Of a stretch of 64,000 nucleotides of DNA, positions 1 to 11,199 are shown piece after piece. The position numbers and the translations under genes were made by a program. Position 1 is the first letter of the stretch. Each line of letters begins with the position of its first letter. Source of the DNA: Diphasiastrum complanatum. Taxonomy: Eukaryota > Streptophyta > Lycopodiopsida > Lycopodiales > Lycopodiaceae. The stretch spans positions 24,330,422 through 24,394,421 of the forward strand of contig CM055109.1 in NCBI GenBank assembly GCA_029204225.1. The letters are read 5' to 3'. The notes under the pieces are model-generated. The model saw only the letters and a list, made by a program, of their open reading frames with translations. It made no database searches and was not told the DNA's origin.

Positions 1-85
1 TTGCACCTGAGGCACTTGAGTCACGTGAGGCTGTGATAATTGGTTACCCTACAATCCAAACAAAACATTGATTAATAGTGATGTT

Positions 86-87
86 GC

Positions 88-143
<56 letters not shown>
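86..143. repeat. compound microsatellite (CT)n(CA)n
   Basis: An uninterrupted CT dinucleotide run of about 24 bases passes directly into a CA run of about 34 bases. Both are perfect, which suggests recent slippage. Confidence 0.97.
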
Positions 144-145
<2 letters not shown>

Positions 146-282
146 TCATTGTACTTTTGTGCATAAGAAACACCTTAATGAATATTATAAAAACAATGGT
201 TGATTTGAGTTAACTACAAATCTTTGAATTGAATTAACAAAATAATATCTTCTATACACATGCATACATGAGGCTCTAGAGG

Positions 283-2310
283 CTATGGTGTGGTTTGGGT
301 CATGCGAAGAATCTCAACTTCCATTCGTATCAGACTCTCTTGCAATTCCTTGATCTTTAACTCCACCTTTGCTTCTACTTGTGAATTCAACCTTGCATCC
401 ACAAGTTTGTCAACCTCCTCCATACTAACATAGTTAGATCTGTGCCTTCGATCAGGTAGTGCTGCACCAAGGCCGCATCCTGGGACACGTCCTCTATTTA
501 CATTTCCAAAGTAAGCATCTAGAGGAACGATAGTCTCATCTCCTACAGTTTTCTCCAAACTCTAGCAATTGAAACAACAAATGCAATGTCAATCAAAACA
601 TCACATATTGTTAAAACCATGTAAACAATTTATTTCAATAAACTTACATACCTACATTTTTTCCTTCCCATGGTTTTTACTTCCCTTGAAAGTGTGCGCA
701 CAGATAAAAAGCTCTTTGGCTGATGGTTCTCGTCCTATCTCTTTTTCCAGGTACAAAAAAAGAAATTACATACTTATTATGTTACAAAAACTTTAACAAT
801 AAGCTTTAGATTTACAAAGTGTACCCTATCGTCTTTCAGGCCAACATAACCAGCACGACCCATGTGCAAACTCCTCATGAATTTGGCACGATTTGCACTA
901 TTTTGTTCTCTCATCTTCTATTGAAAGTAGAAAACAATAACATAGAAATTAGAAATGCACATATTATAAGATTTAAATTCTAACAAACAATTATTGTTTC
1001 TTTTAAAACAAGTGAAATAAAATGGTGTTTTAAACTAATTTATACTTTGTGTTCTGGAGAATCATAGATTTGTTGAAATTTGGGCCATTTTTCTTGATCT
1101 CGCAACCAACGAGGCTTAAGCGGCTCTTTTCCCTCTACACGTGCATTAGTGATGATTTTAAAGACCTGTAAATTCACATGCTTGATATAATTAGAAAATA
1201 TGAACTATAGAACATGAATTTAAAATATGAACTAAAGTAGCTTATGGGTCACTACATTCTTTAATAAAATACCTCATGATGCAAATTACAAAAAACATGC
1301 GAAAATTTTTCTTTGAAATATTTTTCCACATATTTACAATCGTACGAAGCTTGACAAATGGCAATGAAAGAATGTTACAAATTACATTTTCTTTTAAGTA
1401 CATTCTAAAAGAAAACACAAAGCTTGCATGATTTATGAAGATTCTTTCACGTGTTCTATACCTGAAGTCCTTGCTTTACAACATCGATTTCAACTCTTGG
1501 ACAACTCTTGATGTTGGACACGGCAAGATCAACTCGAGATGATACTAGATTTCGAAATCTCTGTACAAATCTCTGTCGATGATCCCCTCTAGGCTGTCCT
1601 CCATCTGTGGTTTTCACCACAATTTGACTCTATTATTTTTTCATCTCTCAATGTTTTTCTTCTGTGTGCTGTTTTCTCTTTTTGCCTGGACTTACCCATA
1701 TCTACAAATGGGACATGATCATTCAGTACAGGAAGGATTGTCTCCTGAGAGCCTATTGTGTCTGCATACAAAAAATGATACAATATACTAATGAGAAGCG
1801 ATAAAAATGTTGGCTTAAGGAGTACAAATTTAAGAAAATAGTCATGTTACAAACAATTCAATTGTGAACAAGTTAGTTGCACAACATTTTGAATCTCCAT
1901 AATTGAGCACCTGGTGGTGGTGGTGGGGGACTATCGTGCTCTTCCATTACCTCGTCATCAATCTCATGACTCCTAGAATGCGGGGCACGATCATCTGGCG
2001 GAGAAGTCGTGATCGTCTCATGAGAGCCAAGTATATCTGCGTGTACATAATGTTGTAATTAAATATAACAAAATATCAATTTAATACATACGAAAATAGG
2101 CATTCTAATAACATTGCAAATATTTCAACAAATAACATTTTAATTACATGAAAAGTATACAATTTGAAATTTAATACCTTGTAATGGCTGCATGATACTG
2201 TAATCCTCTTCTATAGCCTCGTCATCAATAAAACGACTCCTCCTAGGTCGATAACCTTTTTTTGCATCTTCATTGATTGGAGCAGTGTCATGTATCAAAG
2301 TCTTGTAACT
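283..2310 (-). CDS. transposase_24-like (PttA/En-Spm, CACTA-type) gene, multi-exon
   Basis: I read a spliced minus-strand gene from successive short open frames bounded by GT-AG signals. Approximate exons are 2178-2310, 1911-2036, about 1700-1761, 1462-about 1610, 1273-about 1370, 1046-1165, 825-917, about 652-745 and 283-561. Diagnostic motifs are KPRWLRDQEKWPKFQ with PEHK (1046-1165), NSANRAKFMRSLHMGRAGY (825-917) and GREPSAKELF (652-745), the order expected of the plant transposase_24 domain carried by CACTA elements. The last exon (283-561) ends in a helical E/K/V-rich tail and a stop at 283. An acidic low-complexity exon with a proline run (1911-2036) lies upstream. Most exons are open, so decay is slight. 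I do not see a start codon with confidence, nor CACTA terminal repeats. Family call is from motif recognition; the splice model is inference. Confidence 0.6.
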
Positions 2311-2649
2311 TCATCCTATTGTGTGGTAAATTTTGTTGCAATAAGGGTAGAACAAATACTAGAATATAATAAGTGTGTATATATTACAAAAAACAATTCA
2401 AATCTCAAGCTCATTCACGGCCTTGGCCAAGTTGGCCATTCTGTCCATTGACATGAAAATGACTAGTCCCAATAAAAAGGATGTCATGATGGTAAAATGG
2501 CTCACAATTGTATTAAAAAAATTGCTTTTTACTTGTTTCTACAAGCAAAAAAGTCTAAAAATACCACTGAACACCTCAATGAATGGTTTGAAACTGTAAA
2601 AAAAGAATCTACCTTACTAGGCAAGTGGTAATTATTAGGAATCTCTGAT

Positions 2650-4240
2650 CATGGCCCCATGTCCTAGTCAAATCAAGCATCGCTCATATTGGAGTTCATT
2701 TGCTAACGATTGCACATGCTCGTCTTGGATCACTAACTAGTCCACCTAGAAACCCTAGTTTTGGTCTATCTAATTTATTGGCCATTTACGAGCAAAGTGA
2801 GACAAAAAAAAAAACCTGTTTAGTGGCTTCACGTATGTGCTTATAGTCCGATGACATTACAAAAATGACCATCATTTAAGTATGGGCCATGTCGAACATG
2901 TCTTTGAGTCGAAAGACCTCAGAACGATCTACTTTTTCCAGGCAATGAATAGCCTAATTTTGACAGTCCATAACTTGACTATTTCATGCCCTTCCTACTT
3001 CGGATAAATTCATTCTAATTCAATTTGATGTTAGCTCCTAGTCAAATCGAATAGCACCCAAATCAGAGTTCGTTTGCTAAAGATTGGCCATGCTCATCTC
3101 AAATCACTAACTAGTCCACCTAGAAATCCTAATTTTGGTCTGAATTTGGACTTCATTCAATCAAACTAGGACGAATTGGACAAGAATCTAGTTTCTAGTC
3201 CATTCAGTAAGCGTTTCTATGCATGGCACAGAATCAACGGGTATTTGTGAATAAAGCACTTTGAACTAATACTGGAATTCATCTCACAAGTTCCTAACAT
3301 GTGTACAGAGTAGGTGGAAGCAATCAAAGTTTAGTGCTTCAGACTTTTAGCATCCTCAAAACCTGGGAATGGCACTGCTATTCAAACAATAAAGGCCAAT
3401 TGCATAAGGAACGTCCATAAGTTGACGGTTTTATGCCCTTCCTAGGTAATTCTTATTCATTTTGGTGTTTGCTCGTTGTTAATTCAAGCATCACTCTAAT
3501 CGGAGTTTGTTTGTTAAAAAATTGGTCGTGCTCGTCTCGAACCACAAACTAGTCCACCTAGAAACTCTTATTTTGGTCTATCTAATGGGTTGGCCCTTTA
3601 CGATCAAAGTGGGACAAAAAAAATACCATGTCTAGCTAGACATGTTCATAACGGCCACCCGTCTCAATTGTGCCATGCTCTAGAATGAAATCTAGTTTGA
3701 GGGCCTAGGTTGGGTTGAAAAGACTTATCTAATATTATATTTAGGCCCAACTTTGGGCGCTTTGGACCTTATCCTACATTGAATGTTCTAACCCTAACAT
3801 GGCTTCAGGTGTTTCCTTATAGACCTATGACATTATGGAGATGTTTGAATACGGGCCATGTCGACGAACGTGTCTTTGAGTCGAAAGACCTCCCAATGGT
3901 CTAATCTTTCCATGCAAATGAATAGTCAAATCAAGCATCGCTCGAATTGGAGTTCATTTGCTAACAACTGCCATGCTCATCTCGAATCACTAACTTTGAT
4001 CCATAACTGGATGGTTTCGTATCCTTCCTAGCTCAGTTCAATTAATCCTAATTCAGTTTGATATTAACTCCTAGTCATATCTAACATCGCTTAAATCGAA
4101 GTTTGTTTTGCTAAAAATTGGCCATGTTTGTCTCATATCACTATCTAGTCCACCTATAAACGCAAATTGTTGTCTATCCAACGTACTGACCATCAATGAT
4201 GCGAGGCCAAGAAAAATACCGTATGCCCTACACCCTTGTT
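2650..4240. repeat. degenerate tandem repeat array, about five units
   Basis: A sentence-like block recurs at about 2655, 3035, 3475, 3918 and 4068: a segment like AATCAAGCATCGCTC, then GAGTTCATTTGCTAA, GCCATGCTCATCTC, and ACTAGTCCACCTAGAAA followed by TTTTGGTCTATCTAA. Units are a few hundred bases apart and differ by many substitutions and indels, so the array is old. The interspersed text (ATGCCCTTCCTA, ATTCAATTTGATGTTAGCTCCTAGTC) also recurs. No coding potential is seen. Confidence 0.7.
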
Positions 4241-5330
4241 GGAAATCAATAATGCCATGTTACATTCATTGACAAGGGGTTTACTAAGGATTGCAACCCA
4301 TTAGCTGCTATGGAACGGAAATGACTAGCTTAGAAAATTCAGGAATATTTCAATATCAAAATACAAGCTATACAGGAACGGCATTTCGGACCCCCACATT
4401 CCAAAATGCAGCATTTCAGAGCATAATGTTCTTAAGCTCCGAAACATTGTTTCCCAAAAAAGGAAATTTTTTTTGTTAACAGCTAAAATTAACCTATGTA
4501 CAAGTGAATGAGAGGTACATTTACCTATGTACAATTTTTTTTGTTAATAGTTAACAATTTACTTATGTACAAGTGAAGCTAAAAACTTAAAACTAAGCTC
4601 AAGAACCAACAAAACATTGGTTCAATCCCACAAGCAAGCATGTGGCTATGAGGCTTTGCCATTGATTTTTTGAAAAGGGGTCCTAGTCTTGATTTTAAAT
4701 TTCATTTTTGTTTAAAGTTGAATGCCAAATGTGGCAGGTTCATGGTTGAAAAAAAATAAATTTGGCCTTGATTTTTCCAAAGAAAAATTTGCAAGCCTAG
4801 GAGTGAAAATTATTTTCAGGCCCGGGCCCCTGCTAAGATCTCATCCTTTGCTCGGAACCCTACCTCTATTTCCCCTCTTCATATCTCTCTCTCGCTCTCT
4901 CTCCACATAATAGTACATCTGTGTCAATCAATGGAAGGAGAAGGATCTGGGACAAAGAGGAAAATGAAACGATTACCAAGCAAATCAAAACAGCAAAGAG
5001 GCAAGTACCTCTTGAGAGCTTTTCAACCTGTCTTTTTCTTACTTTTAATCTTTTGAAGGTTTTGTTCTCCATTTAAAACAGTGTCTATGTTGCCTTCTGC
5101 TCTGCTCCCAAGTAGACTCTTTGGAAGGTATGATGAGTTCCAGAAATGCCTTTTTTACATAAAGATCACCTTTCACAGTGCAACTCGTTCTCCATAACTG
5201 GAAATAGATTGTGTAACAATAGCCTACAACCATATCAATGCCAAATATAGTTTCAGCAGAGCAAAAAAGGTAGAAAATTTTTATTCAGGTTTATACACAA
5301 TGTGAATAGGCTAAACTCATTTCAAAAATA
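4241..5330. other. no recognisable gene
   Basis: I see only short spurious frames here, with a duplicated short text (AATTTACTTATGTACAAGTGAA and neighbours near 4490-4575) and a short CT-rich run near 4880-4905. Nothing is supportable as coding. Confidence 0.5.
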
Positions 5331-5938
5331 CATTTAAAACGCTGCTACTTCTGGGAAATCTCTGTTGCTACTCGGTACACGGATGCATCTTCTTATTTGA
5401 ACATCTATGAGCATCTCTGAATAACAGTAAGCATGGCATTGTGAAATAGAAATTGTTTTTCTCTGAGAAATGTGCCTAATCAGAGCGATGTAGACAACAT
5501 ACCCGTTTTTGGTCAACGCGCTAGAGAGATGAACTCTTTCTGATCTGCATTTGAGAGAGAGAATTGAGAGCATGCCACAGTCACGAGTAGCAGATGAATG
5601 TCTACCAGCAGCCACAGTCATGAGTAGGAGGTAAGGTTTTTCCCATTGAATGCATGCCACAGGCCGTAGAGCATAGAGAGTCAAATGCAATTGAAAAATG
5701 ATAGAACTGAATGCATGCCACTGTCTGTAGAGCGTAGAGAGCTGAATGCGAACGTAGAGAGCTGAATGTGATGAGAACGATAAATGAATGCATTACTAAC
5801 CTTTATCCAAGACTAACCTTTACCCAAGAGTAAGCTTGAACAAAGGTTAAACAAAAGAAAACAACCATGATCCATTAAAAGAAATACCAATCCGCAAAGG
5901 CATGAAAGGGGACGTGTGCATCTTTTCGAAAATTGACT
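5331..5938 (-). other. probable untranslated leader or remnant downstream of the LTR at 5953-6355
   Basis: On the minus strand this follows the primer-binding site at 5939-5950 and would therefore be the 5-prime internal region of that element. It contains imperfect repeats (text like CATTCAGCTCTCTACG and GTGGCATGCATTCA, each two or more times) and no recognisable Gag. Downstream pol is not found, so the element is truncated or carries unrelated sequence. Confidence 0.4.
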
Positions 5939-5950
5939 GCTCTGATACCA
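5939..5950 (-). promoter_or_regulatory. primer-binding site (initiator tRNA-Met type)
   Basis: The minus strand reads TGGTATCAGAGC, the standard plant LTR-retrotransposon primer-binding site. It lies two bases from the LTR end at 5953. Confidence 0.85.
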
Positions 5951-5952
5951 AC

Positions 5953-6355
5953 TGTTACAACTCCCTAAGGTCTTCGACTGCCTTGAAGGTTCCGCACACC
6001 CCATACCAGTGACGACGCACCGTAACCGCCCATCCATAGGGTCACAACCGACCCACTCCCATGCACTGGAGCTATCGACATATTCATGCCTAGTCAAGTC
6101 TCCTACGATAACTCGCGTCCCATACCACCAGCCATCGTACTCGACTCTCCCTAGCACACATCCACTGGCCTGGAGATACATCTTGGCTCATGCACGTGCT
6201 CTCCATCCACCAACTCCCAGATAGATTGAGTGAATGGAAAGAGAGAAACCCTACCACTATATAGGCATACCATAGTGGGTCCTATCAAGCATGGTCCGCG
6301 CATCATGGCCCTTGCGAGGTCGTCACTGAAGGGCATATCGTTATGGTACATAACA
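5953..6355 (-). mobile_element. LTR (403 bp) of a minus-strand LTR retrotransposon
   Basis: The block starts TGTTACAACTCCC and ends GGTACATAACA, so it has TG...CA ends, and the adjacent PBS places it as a 5-prime LTR read on the minus strand. A TATA-like CCTATATAG lies at about 6257-6265 on the minus strand, suitably placed for a U3 promoter. It directly abuts a broken gypsy RT on its high-coordinate side, so it probably inserted there. I did not find a matching second LTR. It is noticeably more GC- and CpG-rich than its surroundings. Confidence 0.75.
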
Positions 6356-6620
6356 CCCTATGACTTCATCCAAAAACATTTCGGTTAATGGTAGTGGGAA
6401 ATGATCCTTTATAGTAAATGAATTAAGTTTGCAGTAATAGGTTGCCATTCTTCTTAGTTACTATAACTATAGGGCTTAACCAAGGTGTATAGTCGATAGT
6501 GTATATAAATTCCACCTTTACCAGTTTTTCAATCTCCGCCCTAGCTCGTTTAGCATGCTTCGGATTCATTCAATACCATTGTTGACGCGAATCGGTTGTG
6601 CATCAATGATAATGTCAATT
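6356..6620 (-). pseudogene. Ty3/gypsy reverse transcriptase N-terminal fragment
   Basis: Minus-strand translation, across frame breaks, gives the plant gypsy RT entry motifs: DAQPIRV, NPKHAKRARAEIEKLVKV, then DYTPWLSPIV-like text, and FPLPLTEMFLDEV close to 6365. The expected YRKLN core is disrupted and the frame ends against the LTR boundary at 6355. The remaining RT, RNase H and integrase are absent on the far side. This is the 3-prime continuation of the protease and CCHC fragments at 6832-8400. Confidence 0.75.
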
Positions 6621-6831
6621 GCATGCTCATAGATCTAAGTTCGAAACATCTCATAGTTCATCATAAGACCATCCTTATACTTTTTAAACAGTTATGTCGC
6701 ACGCGTAATGAAATCTGGATTATTGTTAGCCCCAATAGATACATATTTGGGATTATCTTCCATCCCCAGATTAATATTTATTAACTTTTTTCTAGATATT
6801 TGAGTAGGATGCAACTATTTTGGTTCCTCCT

Positions 6832-7340
6832 TCAACGTTCTAGATTTTCAATGGTTTTAGAGAAAGTTTGCAGCCATTGTTCTCCACTCGTATCCTCCAT
6901 TGACGCATGCTCATTCCCTAGATCTGATTTAATTGAACTAGGGTAGACCGCTTCGGCAGCAAATAAATTAATTACCATGGACAGATGGGCTTCCCCAACT
7001 ATTATGTAGTCTGGAAACAAACTGGTCCGAGGTAAATCTTCCTCAAATTCTTCCGACATTGGTTGGAACAATAATTCCTCAACCGTTACAACGCCCATTG
7101 GTCGTAGCACCAAATCAATCCTTCCATGATGTTTTTGTAATTGAATCTTCTTTCTTTCGGTTGAAATAGTCACGACTCCCGTTGCCCAGTCATGCACCAC
7201 TTTTGCAGCTCTTAGCGAAGGCCTTCCTAATAAAACTGAGTATACATTTGTTCCTTTTGAGAATCTTAGAACAACAAAATTCAACAAAAATTGTAACCTT
7301 TAATATTTACTGGGACTTTCAAGATTTTCCTTATTGGAGA
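6832..7340 (-). pseudogene. Ty3/gypsy retropepsin-region fragment
   Basis: A 151-residue minus-strand frame (6832-7287) opens with VVLRFSKGTNVYSVLLGRP and then LRAAKVVHDWATG, the C-terminal part of the retropepsin-like domain of plant gypsy elements (VLLGRPWL-type motif). The catalytic D-S/T-G lies further upstream where the frame is broken. An acidic linker with EEFEEDLP follows. A closely similar fragment lies at 52345-52550. The fragment sits between CCHC knuckles (7970-8400) and RT (6356-6620) in the canonical order. Confidence 0.75.
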
Positions 7341-7969
7341 ATCCCTTGTATGATTAGCCATATGAATGACTAATTGGCTCTTATGTAAGGGTATGTTTTT
7401 TAATTTACTATATGTGTCTTCAGAGATGATATTTATGCCTGCTCTGCCATTAATCTAGATGCCTCTAATATCAATACCCTGAATGCTAATCTCCAATGTT
7501 GGAACAATGTCATGTTTCGTAGATTGCACAATGACATTAAGTAATACTAAAGGTGGCCCTTTTGGTCGTTAATTCTAGGCAACTTAATGGACTCTACCAA
7601 GTACAATGCAATATGAATTAAGTTTCAATTGACCGACCGTTACCTGAAATTTATAATTGCTCACAAAATCTGCAATTTGGTTAGCTACAATATCGACCAA
7701 TTCTCAAGATGAATTAGGTCCATGAGACTTTTGCAATTGATTCAGCACCTCCTACATAAACCTGGTTATCTAACCCACATCCATATTAGATTTTTGTACT
7801 TGGCCCCACATTTTCAATCAACACATCCTGCCTCACCACCTTCCCTTTGTCCTTGTGACGGGTAACACCTTGAACATCCATCATTGGTGGTTCCTCCACC
7901 GTCACAACTTGTATTGGTGCTTGATGTTCTGGACCACGAACCCCTCCTTGATTCAGTTGTTGGTTTGGC
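7341..7969 (-). pseudogene. decayed gypsy gag-protease linker
   Basis: The same region recurs at 52560-53060 with about the same order of text, for example around the QAPIQVVTVEEPPM frame (7786-7974). That frame is proline- and glutamine-rich, as in gag linkers. Frames are short and broken; I infer it belongs to the same element as its neighbours. Confidence 0.55.
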
Positions 7970-8400
7970 ATCAAATTTGGATCATTAAAATGATTATTGA
8001 TTTGAGGTGGGGGTAATCCACCTCCAAATTTTCAATGCACTGGCGGTGACACATCACACAATTGAAATATCGATGCCCCATTTGACTACATAAATTGCAC
8101 ACATCTTCCGGTAGATCTTGACAATAACGTATTTGCCGTTGGAATGGTGGTTGTGGCTTTTGGCCTTGCATCATTTGTAGTCCTTGCTGACAAGGTGATG
8201 GCCATTGTTGCATTTGTGGTTGTGGTGGTTGCTATTGATGCGTCTGCACTGCAAATGCCCCTGTGGTTCTCACAGCCTGTAATCTTCCACGTTGGCCCAA
8301 TGACTCTACATATTACAAATAGTGCAGTACCATGAGCCACTAGGACATTCATTAATGTAGTGTCCCTCTTGATTGCAGTTTTAGCAGCATACATTTCCTT
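7970..8400 (-). pseudogene. Ty3/gypsy gag nucleocapsid, two CCHC zinc knuckles (broken)
   Basis: Two CX2CX4HX4C knuckles can be read on the minus strand. One near 8345-8395 is NCNQEGHYINEC, preceded by the first Cys with an in-frame TAA inside the knuckle. The other near 8050-8110 is CNLCSQMGHRYFNC. Between them the text is Q/H/N-rich. The stop in the first knuckle and frame changes between the two show the gene is dead. A second, shorter copy of the downstream part lies near 53160-53290. Confidence 0.75.
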
Positions 8401-8689
8401 GTATGAATTTGGTGGTAACTACGTCATTATTTTGAACAATTGTGTGTTTTTTATTCTTCCCTTATTCTTATGTTTTTTGGATTTCTTTCCCTCATTAGAA
8501 GAAGAAGAGCTATCCTCATACTATGTGGAACTAGAAGACACTGAATTTGTCTCAGAATCAAAATCGGATGAATCACTTCATCTATGGTGTTTCAATCATA
8601 GCAATCGATTTAATGATAAATGGGCAAAGATGAGTATGTGTACGCATATTTGTCATAAGCGCCAATCATTAAGATGATTATGTAGTAAA
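8401..8689. other. no assigned gene
   Basis: A plus-strand open frame runs through 8360-8677 with a K/E/S-rich end. Part of the text (TTGGATTTCTTTCCCTCATTAGAAG) recurs at 53325-53345, so this is gypsy-linked repeat rather than a gene. Confidence 0.4.
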
Positions 8690-9060
8690 GGCAAGAAGAG
8701 GCCAGGATGGGCATCTAAAAAAGATTGGGAAATAGTTGTTTATGAATCCAAGCATCCTTATCTTGAGCACTTTAAACAACAAAGAGAGGCAACAAAATCA
8801 AGGCTTAATCTTTTAGGCCAATCTCACCTTGGATCGGGAGGCAAGGCCAATATGCATGCTCAATTTGTAAGCAATTCTCTTTCAACTAATTGCATTTCAT
8901 ATGTTTATTGTTTATCAATAATTTTTTGTTTTCTTCTAATTATCGATTTGTGTTGATGTAGGTTGAAGATTATGAGCGTAAGTATACAGATGTGAGCTTA
9001 ACCTCACTCTTGTGTTCCAAGGAGACGAGGATGACTTGCTCAATTCATTCATCACATTGA
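8690..9060 (+). pseudogene. transposase_24-like fragment, two exons
   Basis: Plus-strand frame with KRPGWASKKDWEIVVYES, YLEHFKQQREATKSRLN and HLGSGGKANMHAQF, which is the W-x-F...N-R...GGSK pattern of the transposase_24 domain. The exon ends at 8866 with GTAAGC and resumes at 8962 after TTGATGTAG, giving VEDYERKYTDVSL. Upstream and downstream exons are missing. It is from a different copy and orientation than the gene at 283-2310. Confidence 0.6.
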
Positions 9061-10100
9061 CTCAAGTAACATTCCTTAAAGGCTCTCCCCATGCATTCAG
9101 ACAAACATTAATCACTCTAAGCAAACTAGCAATCTAGCTGGAGTCTAAAATTATCATCACCTCAAATCACAACTATCCTGCATTTAACTTTCTCCTGAGA
9201 CATAACAGTACATTGTCTATGAGTTCTTTTAGCATACCATGACATTTCTTAATCAAAACATGGAAGAAAACAATATGCATTAAAGATTTTTGTAATAAGA
9301 AATTATAATCACTACTGCAACGTCTACGACATACACAATTGTATCATCTATCATAGATTGAATACGCAGGTAGCAATGAGTGAGAACAAAACGAGAAAAC
9401 TTACATGTAAGGTTCTCTTTTTAGGCCTCCTTCAGCTCCAGCCTACTGGGAATCAAAGACCAACTGAGGATTTTTTTGAGAGTGGCAATTTGTCCTTCTT
9501 GGTCAGAATCAACATCTTAGGTCTTCTTACAAAGTAGTATTCATCAGCTCAAGTGCCTTATAGAATGGAAGATATTATGCTGAAATTTGCTCACAAGTGT
9601 ATCTCTCCAGGCTATTAGAGATTGATCGTCATGAAGCTTACGAATAAGATGATCTGACAACAACTTTTTGTTACTCAGGTAGCTCACTTAGATCTATGCT
9701 CAGGTAGCTCTCACAGGCTGTTACAGACAGAGACTCTCAAGGATTGCCCTCATACCCATAGAATCAGAACCTTTTTTCATATCACCACTATCTAGAGTGG
9801 GCACGCTGACATTGTCACTAATAGGTGTTGCTCAACGCAATCAAGCTTATGTAGGTGCTGAGAAAATGGTCTCCTCAAATGATTGCATCATAAACTGAAA
9901 CTCCACATCAAACTGAGTGCCATTTGCACTATGAGGATGTTCAACGATGATGGTTCTTAGTGGCAGTAGTAGCGATGAAGTGCCTCATGCATCAAGTTGC
10001 ATCTGGAAGGGTAGGAATCAGTAGCCAACAATAATACTTTCACTAGTACAATCGTTGCATCTTCAAAGACAGCTCCATGAACATCGTATATCTAGTAGCA
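9061..10100. other. no recognisable gene
   Basis: No frame longer than background and no family motif. Text CAGGTAGCTCAC/CAGGTAGCTCTC is repeated near 9678 and 9700. Confidence 0.5.
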
Positions 10101-10126
10101 CTCATAGCAATGACTCTTGAAAATAC

Positions 10127-10420
10127 ATGAATGATGACGGATACCTTCTGGATGCCATCACTGAGTCTGTCATACACGCTGCTGCCCAGCTACTGAATAA
10201 CTTCTTGGTGGTTAGCAACCTCAGAAAAGACCACATCACTTCACAGATCCTCCATAGGATAGTGGAGTCCTGTACTAAGATGGCCAAAGCCCCTCTTGAA
10301 CCATATAACTGGTTCAAGACTGTTTGTGGTGAGCTCAAACGAGCTACTAAGGCCAATACTAAGCAGTATTTCGATGCTGGTCCATGGCTTTCACCTATAT
10401 TATGTGCTTTCGTTCTATAA
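10127..10420 (+). CDS. hypothetical 97-aa frame, unrecognised
   Basis: An ATG-initiated frame with a mixed helical composition (LLDAITESVIHAAAQLLNNF, then ...ESCTKMAKAPLEPYNWFKTV). It reads like a genuine protein more than its antisense alternative, but I recognise no family. A second frame (10641-10856) rich in T/S/P, ending EEFEQ-like acidic text, lies downstream and may be from the same decayed gene. Either could be part of a Gag of an unknown element. The tandem array starts at the stop of the second frame. Confidence 0.3.
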   Translation: MNDDGYLLDAITESVIHAAAQLLNNFLVVSNLRKDHITSQILHRIVESCTKMAKAPLEPYNWFKTVCGELKRATKANTKQYFDAGPWLSPILCAFVL

Positions 10421-10640
10421 AGAAGCACCGGTTGAGTCATCCCACCAGACCTCGAGTTCTCATAGTTGTCGTCGTCCATGCAGCGAGATCGTCATTCCTG
10501 ACTCGCCTTCCATGTCATGACGTCGCTCTAGGCATACATCGTCAACTGCCCTACCACCCCCTACTAATGTTCGCATTGAACTTCTGATTACCCCTGTCTC
10601 TGATGCTTCCCTCGTCTCTGCTTCCAATCAAGGACAGTCT

Positions 10641-10856
10641 TTGACCATTGGGGCTACCATTCCCATCATCACTGCCCAGACTGCCTCACCCCTGCACACT
10701 GAAGCTACTTCACCAAGCACGCACTTTTTCATGGATATGTTCGATGATTCAAACCCCCTTGGGGCTGCTGAAATTTTTGAAATGCCCTTTGAACTCCAAT
10801 CCCCTGGAAGAGGATTCGAACAGATCCATGATACTACTGTTGGTGTTGAAGAATAA
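10641..10856 (+). CDS. hypothetical 71-aa frame, unrecognised
   Basis: Plus-strand frame, T/S/P-rich in the first half and acidic in the second (FFMDMFDDSNPLGAAEIFEM). It ends exactly where the 1444-bp array begins (10852), so its natural C-terminus may have been replaced by the array. No family recognised. Confidence 0.25.
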   Translation: MTIGATIPIITAQTASPLHTEATSPSTHFFMDMFDDSNPLGAAEIFEMPFELQSPGRGFEQIHDTTVGVEE

Positions 10857-11110
10857 GCACATGTAAGAGATGATTCAAGTGTCTATGGAGGTAGCATTTA
10901 TACATATATCCTTGACAATACTTTTCCATCCTTTGTACAAGATAGATTCATGTTTAAACTTTTGTCCAAATCTTCTAATGCCATAATTGGGCATTGGAAT
11001 TACTTACATTTGTAGAAAGTGCATCTTCATGACTCAAGATTGCAAATTTCATTCTCTGTTTGTAAGTAGAATTTCTATAGATTTTTTTATCCATGATGGT
11101 ACGTTTGTCT
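10852..11110 (-). pseudogene. copia GAG_pre-integrase fragment (array unit 1)
   Basis: The minus strand reads MKFAILSHE...ALSTNVSNSNAQLWH, matching the pre-integrase zinc-binding region that precedes the integrase in copia pol. In units 2 and 3 the same frame is continuous with the integrase fragment; here the array edge cuts it off. Confidence 0.6.
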
Positions 11111-11190
11111 AGAAATTTCAATGGAGGTTGGAGAATGCCTACGTCATTACGAGCATGTATTTGAATATATGAGCTCAAAACTTATCATTC
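11110..11190 (+). repeat. exon-like segment shared with 36600-36690 and 56690-56760 (array unit 1)
   Basis: The plus strand reads NFNGGWRMPTSLRA...IYELKTY. The minus strand at 36600-36690 reads NVNGGWRMPTLLRV...VYDLKTY. DNA text TCAATGGAGGTTGGAGAATG is identical. The segment recurs at 12555-12635 and 13999-14080 in the other units. Confidence 0.75.
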
Positions 11191-11199
11191 AAGATACTA

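Noticed and set aside
86-143. CA run considered as a telomere-like or CACTA terminal repeat
   Set aside because: Plain dinucleotide microsatellite; no CACTA-type inverted partner found near the transposase gene.
5813-6351. Several 60-120 aa frames on both strands
   Set aside because: They lie inside the GC-rich 403-bp LTR and its leader, with no motif.
8144-8335. Plus-strand hydrophobic V/A-rich frame that looks like a membrane protein
   Set aside because: Antisense of the H/N/Q-rich gag linker between two zinc knuckles.
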